Below are positions 1-5,973 of a DNA stretch of 11,797 bases, one piece after another; the stretch's first letter is position 1, and the number at the start of each line of letters is the position of its first letter. The stretch covers positions 1 through 11,797 of the forward strand of contig JABFXT010000124.1 in the NCBI GenBank assembly GCA_013361595.1, read 5' to 3'. The notes below the pieces were generated by a model, which was given only the letters and a program-made list of their open reading frames with translations, was not told where the DNA came from and did not search any database. The position numbers and the translations under genes are program-made. This DNA comes from Nocardia sp. (GTDB lineage Bacteria; Actinomycetota; Actinomycetes; Mycobacteriales; Mycobacteriaceae).

Positions 1-160
1 AGAAGACGCTCTGGAAATGTTCGAGCCGATCCGCGGGCCAGCCGGCGAGTTCGGCGAGTCCGCGCCAGGCGAGCGCGGTCGGCTGGCGACCGATGACGCC
101 GTTGTAGTCGAAGATGACCGCGTCCGGCGACGGGGCCTGGGGTGCGAGTGTGGCTACCAT
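1..160 (-). CDS. HAD-superfamily hydrolase, N-terminal fragment (runs off the window)
   Basis: Only the first 53 residues are present. After a short lead (MVATLAPQAPSPDA) comes a hydrophobic strand and the HAD motif I loop FDYNGVIG at residues 17-24. Asp18 would be the phosphorylated nucleophile. The +2 residue, usually the Asp acid/base of phosphatases, is Asn20. HAD proteins act mostly as phosphatases or dehalogenases; the substrate cannot be told because the cap domain lies outside the window. The ATG at 158-160 overlaps the stop of the upstream transporter gene by 7 bases, and a GGAG five bases before the ATG lies inside that gene, so the two are almost certainly translationally coupled. 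A Cof-type HAD phosphatase (YbjI) sits beside a similar transporter (YbjJ) in E. coli, which supports a functional pair. Family assignment is good and function is unknown. Confidence 0.75.
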   Translation of the reverse strand, partial: MVATLAPQAPSPDAVIFDYNGVIGRQPTALAWRGLAELAGWPADRLEHFQSVF

Positions 161-1344
161 TTGTTCTCCAGGGCTCGGGGGGCCAGTAGGGCTACGCCTG
201 CGGCGAGCAGGGCGGGTAGTACGAGGGCGATGGGCAGGGAGGTGATCGCGGCGAGTGCGCCGATGAGGGCCGGCCCCGCGAGGAGGCCCAGGTAGCCGGT
301 CACGGTCACGGTGGCGATCCCGCGCGGACCACCGGCTCCGGCGGCACTGATCAGTGACGGGATCGTGACCGATAAGCCCATGCCGAAGGCGGCCCAGCCG
401 GCCAGTGCGAACGGCACATCGGCCACCGCCAGGCCGGTGACGAGCCCGATCGCGGATACGATCGCGCCCGCTCGAACCACCGTCGCCGCACCGAAATGCG
501 CGATGAGCCGGTCGCCGATGAGACGCCCGGCGGCCATGGCCGCGCTGTATCCGGCGTACGCGGCCGCACCGGTCGCGGCGGATGCGTGCAGCACAGTGAG
601 ATGGACCGCCGACCAGTCCGCGGCGGTACCCTCGCCCAGCAGGCATCCGGCGGCCAGCAGACCCAGCAACCACAGTCGGCCCCGCGACAGTTCCGGCCGG
701 ATTTCTCGCGCAGACGTTTCCGCCGGATCGGGGATCACGGCCGCCGATCCGATACAGCGGGTGGCCGGTGCCACCGCGACCGCGGCCACGATGACCGCGA
801 CCGCGGTGACGCCGAAAACGTAGGTGTGTGAACATTGCGCGGCGAGAACGGCGAGTACCGCCCCGCCCAGTGCGCCGAGACTGTAGGCCGCGTGCAGACC
901 GGACATGATCGGCCGACCGTACGCCTGCTGGCACCGGACCGACGCGACATTCACACCGACGTCCAGCACACCGTGCGCCGCCCCGAAAAGCATTGCCGCG
1001 GCGGCGAGTACCACCGCGGATCGGCAGGCGCCCAGTAGAGCGAGGCTCGCGGCGAGACAGATCGCGCCGCCGCTCAGCAGGTGGGGGAGCCGGGTGGGCT
1101 CGGCCAGCAGGCCACCCGCGCGGAGGCCGGCGACCATGCCGACCGCGGAGGCGAGCAGGACCACGGCCAGCCCCGCGGTATCCAGCCCGGCGGCCTCTTG
1201 GACTGCCGGGATACGGGTCCCCCATACGGCCATGACCACACCGAGGCCGGCGAAGTATCCCGTCAGCAACCCGCGGCTGCGCGCGACAGTGCCGGATATC
1301 TGTTCTCGCTGTTCCGAAATCGGTGGCGCGCTCGTATATGCCAT
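154..1344 (-). CDS. YbjJ-like MFS transporter, 396 aa
   Basis: This is a membrane protein of about 12 hydrophobic segments, the usual MFS length. It has an N-terminal cytoplasmic tail of about 25 residues, then WGTRIPAVQEAAGL (41-54), a glycine/alanine-rich pair of helices, GVLDVGVNV (125-133) and GRPIMSGLHAAYSLGALGGA (143-162). These match the pattern of the YbjJ/fucose-permease-like branch of the MFS, whose substrate is mostly unknown. The ATG at 1342-1344 is supported by GGAG five bases upstream. The gene is first in an operon with the HAD gene, which it overlaps. The pair may export or import a phosphorylatable or dephosphorylated metabolite; this is inference from the pairing only. Upstream is a striking inverted repeat (1365-1401) and a possible -10 box. 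I am sure of the fold and have no basis for naming a substrate. Confidence 0.88.
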   Translation of the reverse strand: MAYTSAPPISEQREQISGTVARSRGLLTGYFAGLGVVMAVWGTRIPAVQEAAGLDTAGLAVVLLASAVGMVAGLRAGGLLAEPTRLPHLLSGGAICLAASLALLGACRSAVVLAAAAMLFGAAHGVLDVGVNVASVRCQQAYGRPIMSGLHAAYSLGALGGAVLAVLAAQCSHTYVFGVTAVAVIVAAVAVAPATRCIGSAAVIPDPAETSAREIRPELSRGRLWLLGLLAAGCLLGEGTAADWSAVHLTVLHASAATGAAAYAGYSAAMAAGRLIGDRLIAHFGAATVVRAGAIVSAIGLVTGLAVADVPFALAGWAAFGMGLSVTIPSLISAAGAGGPRGIATVTVTGYLGLLAGPALIGALAAITSLPIALVLPALLAAGVALLAPRALENKW

Positions 1345-1364
1345 GAGAACTCCATGGGAATATC

Positions 1365-1401
1365 GCCGAATTCATCGGTCGAAAGCGACCGTGAATTCGG
1401 C
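1365..1401. repeat. Long inverted repeat in the transporter leader/operator region
   Basis: GCCGAATTCA (1365-1374) pairs with TGAATTCGGC (1392-1401), and CGGTCG (1376-1381) pairs with CGACCG (1386-1391). T1375 is the only bulge and AAAG is the loop. That gives 16 base pairs in a 37-base element, 20 bases upstream of the transporter start codon. Both arms contain GAATTC, and a third GAATTC lies at 1414-1419. No T-run follows on the minus strand, so a simple intrinsic terminator is unlikely. It may be a repressor operator or a hairpin at the 5' end of the transporter mRNA. Confidence 0.7.
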
Positions 1402-1406
1402 TGCGG

Positions 1407-1412
1407 AGTATG
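1407..1412 (-). promoter_or_regulatory. Possible -10 box of the YbjJ-like transporter operon
   Basis: On the minus strand this reads CATACT, close to the actinobacterial TANNNT -10 consensus. A start point about seven bases downstream would fall at the edge of the inverted repeat at 1365-1401, so a protein bound there would block transcription, or the hairpin would form at the very 5' end of the mRNA. No good -35 box is seen 16-18 bases upstream, so this is a weak call. Confidence 0.3.
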
Positions 1413-1459
1413 AGAATTCCAGCCTGTTTCCACGACGAAAGAGGTGGACGAACCGTGGA

Positions 1460-1639
1460 TCAGTAGAATGTTCCGCGGGTACGAAGTCGAATGTGATGCG
1501 ACGCTGCACGAACAAGCCGAAACATATCAGCGGGCATCGTTGCGTACCACTCGGGACGGGGCTCGGTGATCTGCTCCACAGTCACCCGCCCGAAGCTCTC
1601 ACCGGACGAGAAGCCCGAACCGTGCCGGGCGCCGGACAT
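1460..1639 (-). pseudogene. 59-codon open frame, possible gene remnant or tiny hypothetical gene
   Basis: An ATG at 1637-1639 opens a 59-residue frame ending with TGA at 1460-1462. Its first half (for example GRVTVEQITEPRPEWYATMP, residues 17-36) reads like ordinary protein with G/C-ending codons, and the second half turns basic. The frame continues upstream without a start codon to a TGA near 1700, and no ribosome binding site precedes the ATG. That suggests the tail of a decayed gene rather than a complete small one. It lies about 200 bases downstream of the Nudix-ART gene on the same strand, the place where an immunity gene would sit if that protein is a toxin, but nothing in the residues shows such a role. 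I do not recognise the family. Confidence 0.22.
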
Positions 1640-1729
1640 GCGCTCGGCCAGAGTGATCCGGCACCAGGACTGCGGCCCTGCTGCGGGCGCTGGTGCCGGT
1701 CGCGCTCACCGGCCGAGTCCAGCGCTGAG

Positions 1730-1777
1730 CCGAGCCGGTTCCGGGTTGCCCATCCGAAACCGGTGGGCCGGGCTCGG
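1730..1777 (-). terminator. Imperfect hairpin, possible terminator of the Nudix-ART gene
   Basis: CCGGTTCCGG (1735-1744) pairs with CCGAAACCGG (1754-1763) with one mismatch around a nine-base loop. Outer arms CCGAGCC (1730-1736) and GGCTCGG (1771-1777) can extend or compete with it. The structure lies 60-107 bases past the Nudix-ART stop codon. No T-run follows, which is common for terminators in high-GC actinobacteria but leaves the call uncertain. Confidence 0.4.
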
Positions 1778-1836
1778 ATCGCTACCGGGTCGATGCGGAG
1801 TCCGGCCCGTCCGAACGCTACTTCCGTTGGGTGGCT

Positions 1837-3246
1837 CTACGGTTCCGGCGATCGCCGGACCTCGGTCATCTCGATGACGGTGCGACCGGTCACGGAATCG
1901 TGGAAGCGTCCCGTGATATCGAATTCGGTTTCGGGTCGAAAAGCCACCTCGAGTTCGTACGGGCGTATCGAGATTCGCGAGAGATCCTTCCCCGACAGGC
2001 TGTTCATCCGCATCTCCACATTCGCGGACTCGGCTATTCCGGCCGGTATCGCCGAAATGCTCCGGGAGGCCGACGTGACGGCGGCTTCCTTTACCCGGCT
2101 TCCTTCTTGATATCTGCTCAGTTGCCCGTCGTCCAACGTTGTGAGGCGGACAACCGGTCCTTCGTAATCCGGCAGTTTGGACAATGCGGTATCGACGGTC
2201 GATATGTAGGCGAGCTCGTCCGGCTCGAGCACCATGGCTCCGTCGGCCGCTTCTCGCATCATCCAGTTGAAGTCCTGATAGATAGACGTCACATAGCCGC
2301 CGATGCCGACGTGGGCCTCTTTCCGGCTGAGGATCTGGGCGAACTCGATATGGCGACGTCCGGTCGGATCGGCTTGTGATGTATCGGCGATATCGGGCCG
2401 GGTCCCGGAGTCGTACCGGCTGTCCACCTGCGGCTCGAACGGCCGGGGGTACCAATCGGTGAGAGTCGGGTCCGGTAGACCGGCATCCTTGTTCAGTGCC
2501 GCGAACTGGGGAGAGGCTGCAAAATCAGGTATCTCGCCGGGTGCCAGGTGGGGCGCCGGATGCCTGCTCATGATATCCGGCAGGCTATCTCGCAGCGAAT
2601 CGTGCAGATCCAGCTTCCGCATCTCCGCTTCGGTGAACCAGCCCGCATCGGCGGTCTCGCGGCCGTCGATACGCGGGTGGAACCGGGACGGTACATCCGC
2701 CGTGTACGTCACGTACGTCCAGTCGTGCCGGGGATGCCGGAAGACATGCTGCCCGGTCAACTTGATCCGGTTCATGTACTGCTGGGACAGACCGGCCTCC
2801 TCGGCGAGTTCGCGCGCGGCGGCCTGTATCGGTGTTTCCAGTGACGATCTCGCGCCGCCGGGAAGTTGCCAGTTCTCCTGCGAATACCCCCGTCCCGACC
2901 GGACCAGGAAGTAGCGGGGAACACCGTCGTCGCCGATATGTCTGAGCATGGCTCCCGCCGCCCCGAACTGCCCGGCGGGCCCGTACCCGTCGACAGTTCC
3001 TTCGCCGGGGTCGCCGTTCGCGGGATCCAGGACGCGTGAATATCTCTCGTTCCGGCTCGGGCGGATCTGAAACGGGCCGATATCGAGACGGAACGGCCTG
3101 TCGCCGGCGCGATGCGTGGTCGCGGACGACCGGATGAAATCGGAACAGGACAGGATATCTCCCGCGTCCACGCGCGAAACATCTCGAATGGCAATATAGG
3201 CCAGGCGATCTTTCAGTTCGGTGAAGATCCCGGGCAGGCGCACCAA
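1837..3246 (-). CDS. Nudix hydrolase / ADP-ribosyltransferase fusion protein, 469 aa
   Basis: There are three parts. Residues 1-95 match nothing I recognise. Residues about 96-225 form a Nudix domain with a perfect Nudix box at 131-153 (G131, E137, R145-E146, E149-E150, G152), expected to bind Mg2+ and cleave a nucleoside diphosphate linked to another group. Residues about 298-465 look like an ADP-ribosyltransferase of the R-S-E class: SIYQDFNWMMREA (321-333), a helix ISTVDTALSKLP (348-359), the NAD-binding Arg in VVRL (R367), the TSAS version of the STS motif (391-394), and ELEVAF (431-436) giving an E-x-E pair (E431, E433) typical of arginine-modifying enzymes. No signal peptide or membrane segment is seen. 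TTG at 3244-3246 is chosen because GAGGAG lies eight bases upstream; GTG at 3241-3243 is the alternative, 11 bases away. The gene is visibly less GC-rich than its neighbours. Role, target and export are unknown; toxin, effector or defence are all possible. Confidence 0.82.
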   Translation of the reverse strand: MVRLPGIFTELKDRLAYIAIRDVSRVDAGDILSCSDFIRSSATTHRAGDRPFRLDIGPFQIRPSRNERYSRVLDPANGDPGEGTVDGYGPAGQFGAAGAMLRHIGDDGVPRYFLVRSGRGYSQENWQLPGGARSSLETPIQAAARELAEEAGLSQQYMNRIKLTGQHVFRHPRHDWTYVTYTADVPSRFHPRIDGRETADAGWFTEAEMRKLDLHDSLRDSLPDIMSRHPAPHLAPGEIPDFAASPQFAALNKDAGLPDPTLTDWYPRPFEPQVDSRYDSGTRPDIADTSQADPTGRRHIEFAQILSRKEAHVGIGGYVTSIYQDFNWMMREAADGAMVLEPDELAYISTVDTALSKLPDYEGPVVRLTTLDDGQLSRYQEGSRVKEAAVTSASRSISAIPAGIAESANVEMRMNSLSGKDLSRISIRPYELEVAFRPETEFDITGRFHDSVTGRTVIEMTEVRRSPEP

Positions 3247-3284
3247 TCCTGTAGCTCCTCTGAAACCTCTTGTAGCCCAGTGGG

Positions 3285-3290
3285 ATCCTA
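3285..3290 (-). promoter_or_regulatory. Possible -10 box of the Nudix-ART gene
   Basis: The minus strand reads TAGGAT, fitting TANNNT. A start about seven bases downstream would give a leader of roughly 30 bases holding the GAGGAG ribosome binding site at 3255-3260. No clear -35 box is seen. It lies in the 114-base gap after the symporter gene, so the Nudix-ART gene probably has its own promoter. Confidence 0.33.
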
Positions 3291-3360
3291 GACGAGTTGC
3301 TGTATTTCTCCATCGGTGGGATTCGCATATCGCGGCGGCCTGCCATCGGGTCCGATCTCG

Positions 3361-4737
3361 TCATCGGGGCAACGCCGCGTCGGCGCGGGCCGCGTCGGCG
3401 CGATCGATATCGGCCAGATCGAACCCTTTGGTCTCGCGGGCGAAAAGCACCGCCACCGCCGTCACCGCGGCCGCTGCCGCCAGGTACAGCGCGATGGGCA
3501 CGGCCGAATCGAAGACCTCCAGCAGTTTCACCGCGATCACCGGAGCCAGTGATCCGGCGACGATCGAGGTCACCTGGTAGCCCAGCGACACCCCGGAATA
3601 GCGCATCCGGGTCGGGAACATCTCCGCCATGACGGCCGGTTGCGGGGCGTACATACCGGCGTGCGCGAGCAGACCCAGCATGATCGCCGCGGTGATCACC
3701 CACCCGTTGCCGGTGTCCATCATCGGGAACGCGAAGAAACCCCAGGCGCCGGCCGCGACGGTACCGGCCAGGTACACCGGTCGCCGGCCGATCCGGTCGG
3801 TCAGTGCCCCGGCCAGCGGGATGGCCGCGAAATGCACCGCGTGCGCGGCCAGCAGCCACCAGAGGATGTCGTCGGTGGCCAGACCCTCGCGCACCTTCAG
3901 ATAGGTGATTGTGAACGTGACGACCAGGTAGTACATGATGTTCTCGCCGAAACGCAGGCCCATCGCGGTGAACACACCCCGCGGATACCGCTTCAGTACC
4001 TCCACGGCACTGAACGACGAGGACCGCACCCGCTCGGCCTCCTGCCGGGCGGCGGTGAATATCGGCGCGTCGCTCACCTTGGTGCGCACGTAATAGCCGA
4101 TGAGGACGACCACCGCCGACAACCAGAACGCGATCCGCCACCCCCACGACAGGAACGCGTCGTCGGACAGTGTCGCGGTCAGCGCGAGCAGGGCCAGGGT
4201 GGCCAGCAGGTTCCCGCCGGGCACGCCCGCCTGCGGCCAGCTCGCCCAGAAACCGCGACTGCGGTCGGGGCTGTGCTCGGCCACCAGCAGGACCGCCCCG
4301 CCCCATTCGCCGCCCACCGCGAAACCCTGCAGGAACCGCAGCACCACCAGCAGTACGGGTGCCAGATAACCCACCTGGCCGTAGGTGGGCAGGCAGCCCA
4401 TCAGGAAGGTCGAGGCCCCCACCAGCACCAGGCTGAACTGCAGCAGCCGTTTGCGGCCGTAGCGGTCGCCGAAATGCCCGAATACGACGCCGCCGAGCGG
4501 CCGGGCGGCGAAACCCACCGCATAGGTGAGGAAAGCCTTCAGGATTCCGTCGAGTTCGCTGTCGGACGCGGGAAAGAAGATCTTGCTGAACACCAGGGTC
4601 GCGGCCGTGCCGTAGAGGAAGAACTCGTACCATTCGACCACGGTTCCCGCCATGGACGCGGCGACCACCCGGCGCAACCCGGACCGATCCGGAGCAGGAG
4701 TTCCACCGGCCTTTTCCGATCTGCCCACCACACTCAT
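3361..4737 (-). CDS. MFS transporter of the metabolite:H+ symporter (MHS) family, 458 aa
   Basis: This is a 12-helix inner-membrane carrier of the MHS branch (ProP, ShiA, KgtP and YhjE type), which imports organic acids, osmolytes or shikimate-like compounds with protons. Signature segments are GTVVEWYEFFLYG (31-43) at helix 1, the loop GDRYGRKR (90-97) between helices 2 and 3, RFLQGFAVGGEWGGA (134-148) and the second-half loop LTDRIGRRP. Length is normal for the family. The C-terminal tail is a short Asp/Ala/Arg-rich repeat (DRADAARADAALPR). The ATG at 4735-4737 has GAGGAG six bases upstream. The gene stands alone between the DoxX-like gene and the Nudix-ART gene. The substrate cannot be deduced from sequence. 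Its likely promoter contains an inverted repeat at 4763-4784. Confidence 0.92.
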   Translation of the reverse strand: MSVVGRSEKAGGTPAPDRSGLRRVVAASMAGTVVEWYEFFLYGTAATLVFSKIFFPASDSELDGILKAFLTYAVGFAARPLGGVVFGHFGDRYGRKRLLQFSLVLVGASTFLMGCLPTYGQVGYLAPVLLVVLRFLQGFAVGGEWGGAVLLVAEHSPDRSRGFWASWPQAGVPGGNLLATLALLALTATLSDDAFLSWGWRIAFWLSAVVVLIGYYVRTKVSDAPIFTAARQEAERVRSSSFSAVEVLKRYPRGVFTAMGLRFGENIMYYLVVTFTITYLKVREGLATDDILWWLLAAHAVHFAAIPLAGALTDRIGRRPVYLAGTVAAGAWGFFAFPMMDTGNGWVITAAIMLGLLAHAGMYAPQPAVMAEMFPTRMRYSGVSLGYQVTSIVAGSLAPVIAVKLLEVFDSAVPIALYLAAAAAVTAVAVLFARETKGFDLADIDRADAARADAALPR

Positions 4738-4762
4738 CGCCGACTCCTCACACGCTGTGGCC

Positions 4763-4790
4763 CCCGGTGACGGGCGCCACCGGGAGTATC
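4763..4790 (-). promoter_or_regulatory. Possible -10 box and inverted repeat ahead of the MHS transporter
   Basis: On the minus strand GATACT (4785-4790) resembles a -10 box. It is followed at once by a 7-bp inverted repeat, CCCGGTG (4763-4769) with CACCGGG (4778-4784) and an eight-base loop. The repeat would lie over the transcription start. This is about 25 bases before the transporter start codon and suits an operator or a 5' hairpin. No -35 box is clear. Confidence 0.35.
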
Positions 4791-4894
4791 CCCCGGCGCA
4801 GGCCGCGATTTCGGGGGATTCGCGGCGACGGCCGCGGCGTTGCCCGGTCAGTGGGAGTGGGTTGTCCGCGGTGACCCGTCCGGCCGGGGTATAC

Positions 4895-4934
4895 GGCGGC
4901 GGCCCTGTCCGGGGTGGACAGCCCCGTCGCCGCC
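4895..4934 (-). terminator. Strong two-step hairpin, probable terminator of the DoxX-like gene
   Basis: GGCGGCG (4895-4901) pairs with CGCCGCC (4928-4934), and CTGTCC (4905-4910) pairs with GGACAG (4916-4921) around the loop GGGGT, with small internal loops between the two stems. It begins 11 bases past the stop codon of the DoxX-like gene. The absence of a T-run is usual for actinobacterial terminators. Confidence 0.55.
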
Positions 4935-4945
4935 CTGCCCCCGGG

Positions 4946-5293
4946 TCAGCGGGTGAGTTGCAGGATCAGAGTGGCGACGATCGGCGCGAGGTACAGCAGC
5001 GGGAACACCGCGGTCTGGTACGAACGGGCCCGCAGCGCGGTCGCCGTCGCGCCGAGGAAATAGAGGATCAGCCCGATGGCGGCGGCCACACCGACAGCCG
5101 GAAGGACGAACCCGGCGAGCAACCCCAGCGCCCCGGCGGTCTTGGCCAGCGCCAGCGGGTTCCACCACGACTGCGGCACCCCGTACTGCTCGAGCGGTTC
5201 GACCACGAACTGTTGTTTCGAGAACAGCGCGTAACCCGAGAACCCGACCCACAGTGCGGTCAGGACCGCGACGATGTAATACGCGACGTCCAT
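4946..5293 (-). CDS. DoxX-like membrane protein, 115 aa
   Basis: This is a small integral membrane protein with four predicted helices (roughly residues 3-24, 45-65, 67-90 and 92-113), the size and pattern of the DoxX-like family. Between the first two helices is a short loop with SKQQFVVEPLEQYGVPQSWW (about 26-45), a region typically conserved in these proteins. Some DoxX relatives take part in redox homeostasis in mycobacteria, but small DoxX-like proteins are largely uncharacterised. The start chosen is the ATG at 5291-5293 (protein MDVAYY), because AAGAGG lies six bases upstream; the frame is open for 21 more codons to 5356, but that extension lacks a ribosome binding site. It is transcribed divergently from the PPOX-fold gene across 134 bases, which suggests shared control. 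Confidence 0.82.
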   Translation of the reverse strand: MDVAYYIVAVLTALWVGFSGYALFSKQQFVVEPLEQYGVPQSWWNPLALAKTAGALGLLAGFVLPAVGVAAAIGLILYFLGATATALRARSYQTAVFPLLYLAPIVATLILQLTR

Positions 5294-5362
5294 GACGAAC
5301 CTCTTCTCTCCGACCGGTGCATTCCCGGCGTACACAGGACCGACGAAACAGGTCATCCGGAT

Positions 5363-5383
5363 GTGACATCGTCACGCGATGTC
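5363..5383. promoter_or_regulatory. Nested palindromes between divergent DoxX-like and PPOX genes
   Basis: Two overlapping inverted repeats share bases. GTGACATCGTCAC (5363-5375) has 5-bp arms and a 3-base centre. GACATCG (5365-5371) pairs with CGATGTC (5377-5383) with a 5-base centre. The element sits in the middle of the 134-base divergent gap, as an operator for a dimeric regulator would. No regulator gene is visible in the window. Confidence 0.42.
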
Positions 5384-5427
5384 CCCGGCGCGGCACGTCC
5401 CCGCCGGAGGTGGGGAAAGGAAATACC

Positions 5428-5862
5428 ATGACCGTCATGTCCTCACTTTCCGATCCCAAGGTGCGTGAATTTCTCAGTTACGGAACCCGAACCGCGAAGG
5501 TCGCCTATACGGCCGCCGACGGGCGTCCGCTGGTCACTCCGGTGTGGTTCCTGCTCGACGGCGACGAGATCGTGTTCAACACGGGCAAGGAGACGGCCAA
5601 GGGAAAGGCGCTGCGGCGCGACCCCCGGATCGCGCTCGTGGTGGATCTGGAGGAGCCGCCCTTCGCGGCGGTGCAGATCCAGGGCACGGCCACCTTCTCC
5701 GAGGACCTGGCCGAGCTGCTCCGGTCGGCGACCGCGATCGGCGGCCGCTATATGGGGACCGCCCGCGCGGACGAGTTCGGACGCCGTAACGGTGTCCCCG
5801 GCGAACTGCTGGTCCGGGTGCAGCCGAGCAAGGTCATCGCCTTCTTCGACGCTGTCGGCTGA
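5428..5862 (+). CDS. PPOX-class (FDOR-B-like) F420- or flavin-dependent oxidoreductase, 144 aa
   Basis: A short split-barrel protein of the pyridoxamine-phosphate-oxidase-like superfamily. DGRPLVTPVWFLLDGDEIVF (31-50) and the following KETAKGKALRRDPRIALVVD stretch (54-73) give the typical pattern: a substrate-facing strand pair, then a basic segment that contacts the cofactor phosphates in F420-binding members. This suggests the FDOR-B group, which reduces various substrates with F420H2, although FMN cannot be excluded. The ATG at 5428-5430 has AAAGGA six bases upstream; a second ATG lies three codons later. Residues upstream of this start are non-conserved and without a ribosome binding site. 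It is divergent from the DoxX-like gene and 111 bases ahead of cobM on the same strand. Physiological substrate is unknown. Confidence 0.85.
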   Translation: MTVMSSLSDPKVREFLSYGTRTAKVAYTAADGRPLVTPVWFLLDGDEIVFNTGKETAKGKALRRDPRIALVVDLEEPPFAAVQIQGTATFSEDLAELLRSATAIGGRYMGTARADEFGRRNGVPGELLVRVQPSKVIAFFDAVG

Positions 5863-5923
5863 GCCGGGCCGGCCGCCGCGGCACCGGTGACGTCCGATCA
5901 TCGCGCACCCGGCAGGCCGCGCG

Positions 5924-5955
5924 GGCGGTGGTCGCGCGAGAGCCCGGCCACCGCC
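5924..5955. repeat. 8-bp inverted repeat overlapping the cobM promoter
   Basis: GGCGGTGG (5924-5931) and CCACCGCC (5948-5955) are perfect inverted copies with 16 bases between. The right arm ends six bases before the -10 box of cobM, and the element spans the -35 position. It may be an operator for cobM or a weak terminator of the PPOX gene; there is no T-run. Confidence 0.4.
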
Positions 5956-5961
5956 GCTGCC

Positions 5962-5967
5962 TACACT
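5962..5967 (+). promoter_or_regulatory. -10 box of a probable leaderless cobM transcript
   Basis: TACACT fits TANNNT and ends six bases before the cobM ATG at 5974, the spacing expected when transcription starts at the A of the start codon. No Shine-Dalgarno sequence precedes the ATG, which agrees with leaderless translation. The -35 position has no good match to TTGACA. Confidence 0.5.
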
Positions 5968-5973
5968 CGACCC

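Larger units (their letters stand above)
1345..1836. other. 492-base stretch with no confident gene
   Basis: This stretch lies between the start of the YbjJ-like transporter and the end of the Nudix-ART gene. It holds, from left to right: the ribosome binding site and a long inverted repeat of the transporter promoter (1365-1401), a possible -10 box (1407-1412), a 59-codon open frame with some gene-like codon use (1460-1639, minus), and an imperfect hairpin that could end the Nudix-ART transcript (1730-1777). No other frame shows recognisable protein similarity. The plus-strand open frames across it are uninterrupted only because of base composition. Confidence 0.6.

Noticed and set aside
1844..1859. 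16-bp perfect palindrome TCCGGCGATCGCCGGA at the end of the Nudix-ART gene
   Set aside because: It lies within the last codons, has no loop for a terminator, and GC-rich palindromes around GATC arise easily by chance here.
905..2110. 401-codon plus-strand frame across the gene-poor region
   Set aside because: It runs antisense through two genes and the gap, with no domain pattern or ribosome binding site.
2585..4633. 682-codon minus-strand frame spanning the symporter and Nudix genes
   Set aside because: It overlaps two genes with clear motifs in another frame on the same strand and its own product is an Arg/Gly/Pro-rich composition artefact.
5863..5973. Cobalamin riboswitch ahead of cobM
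   Set aside because: The gap is only 111 bases, shows no B12-box-like sequence, and the promoter geometry suggests a leaderless transcript.
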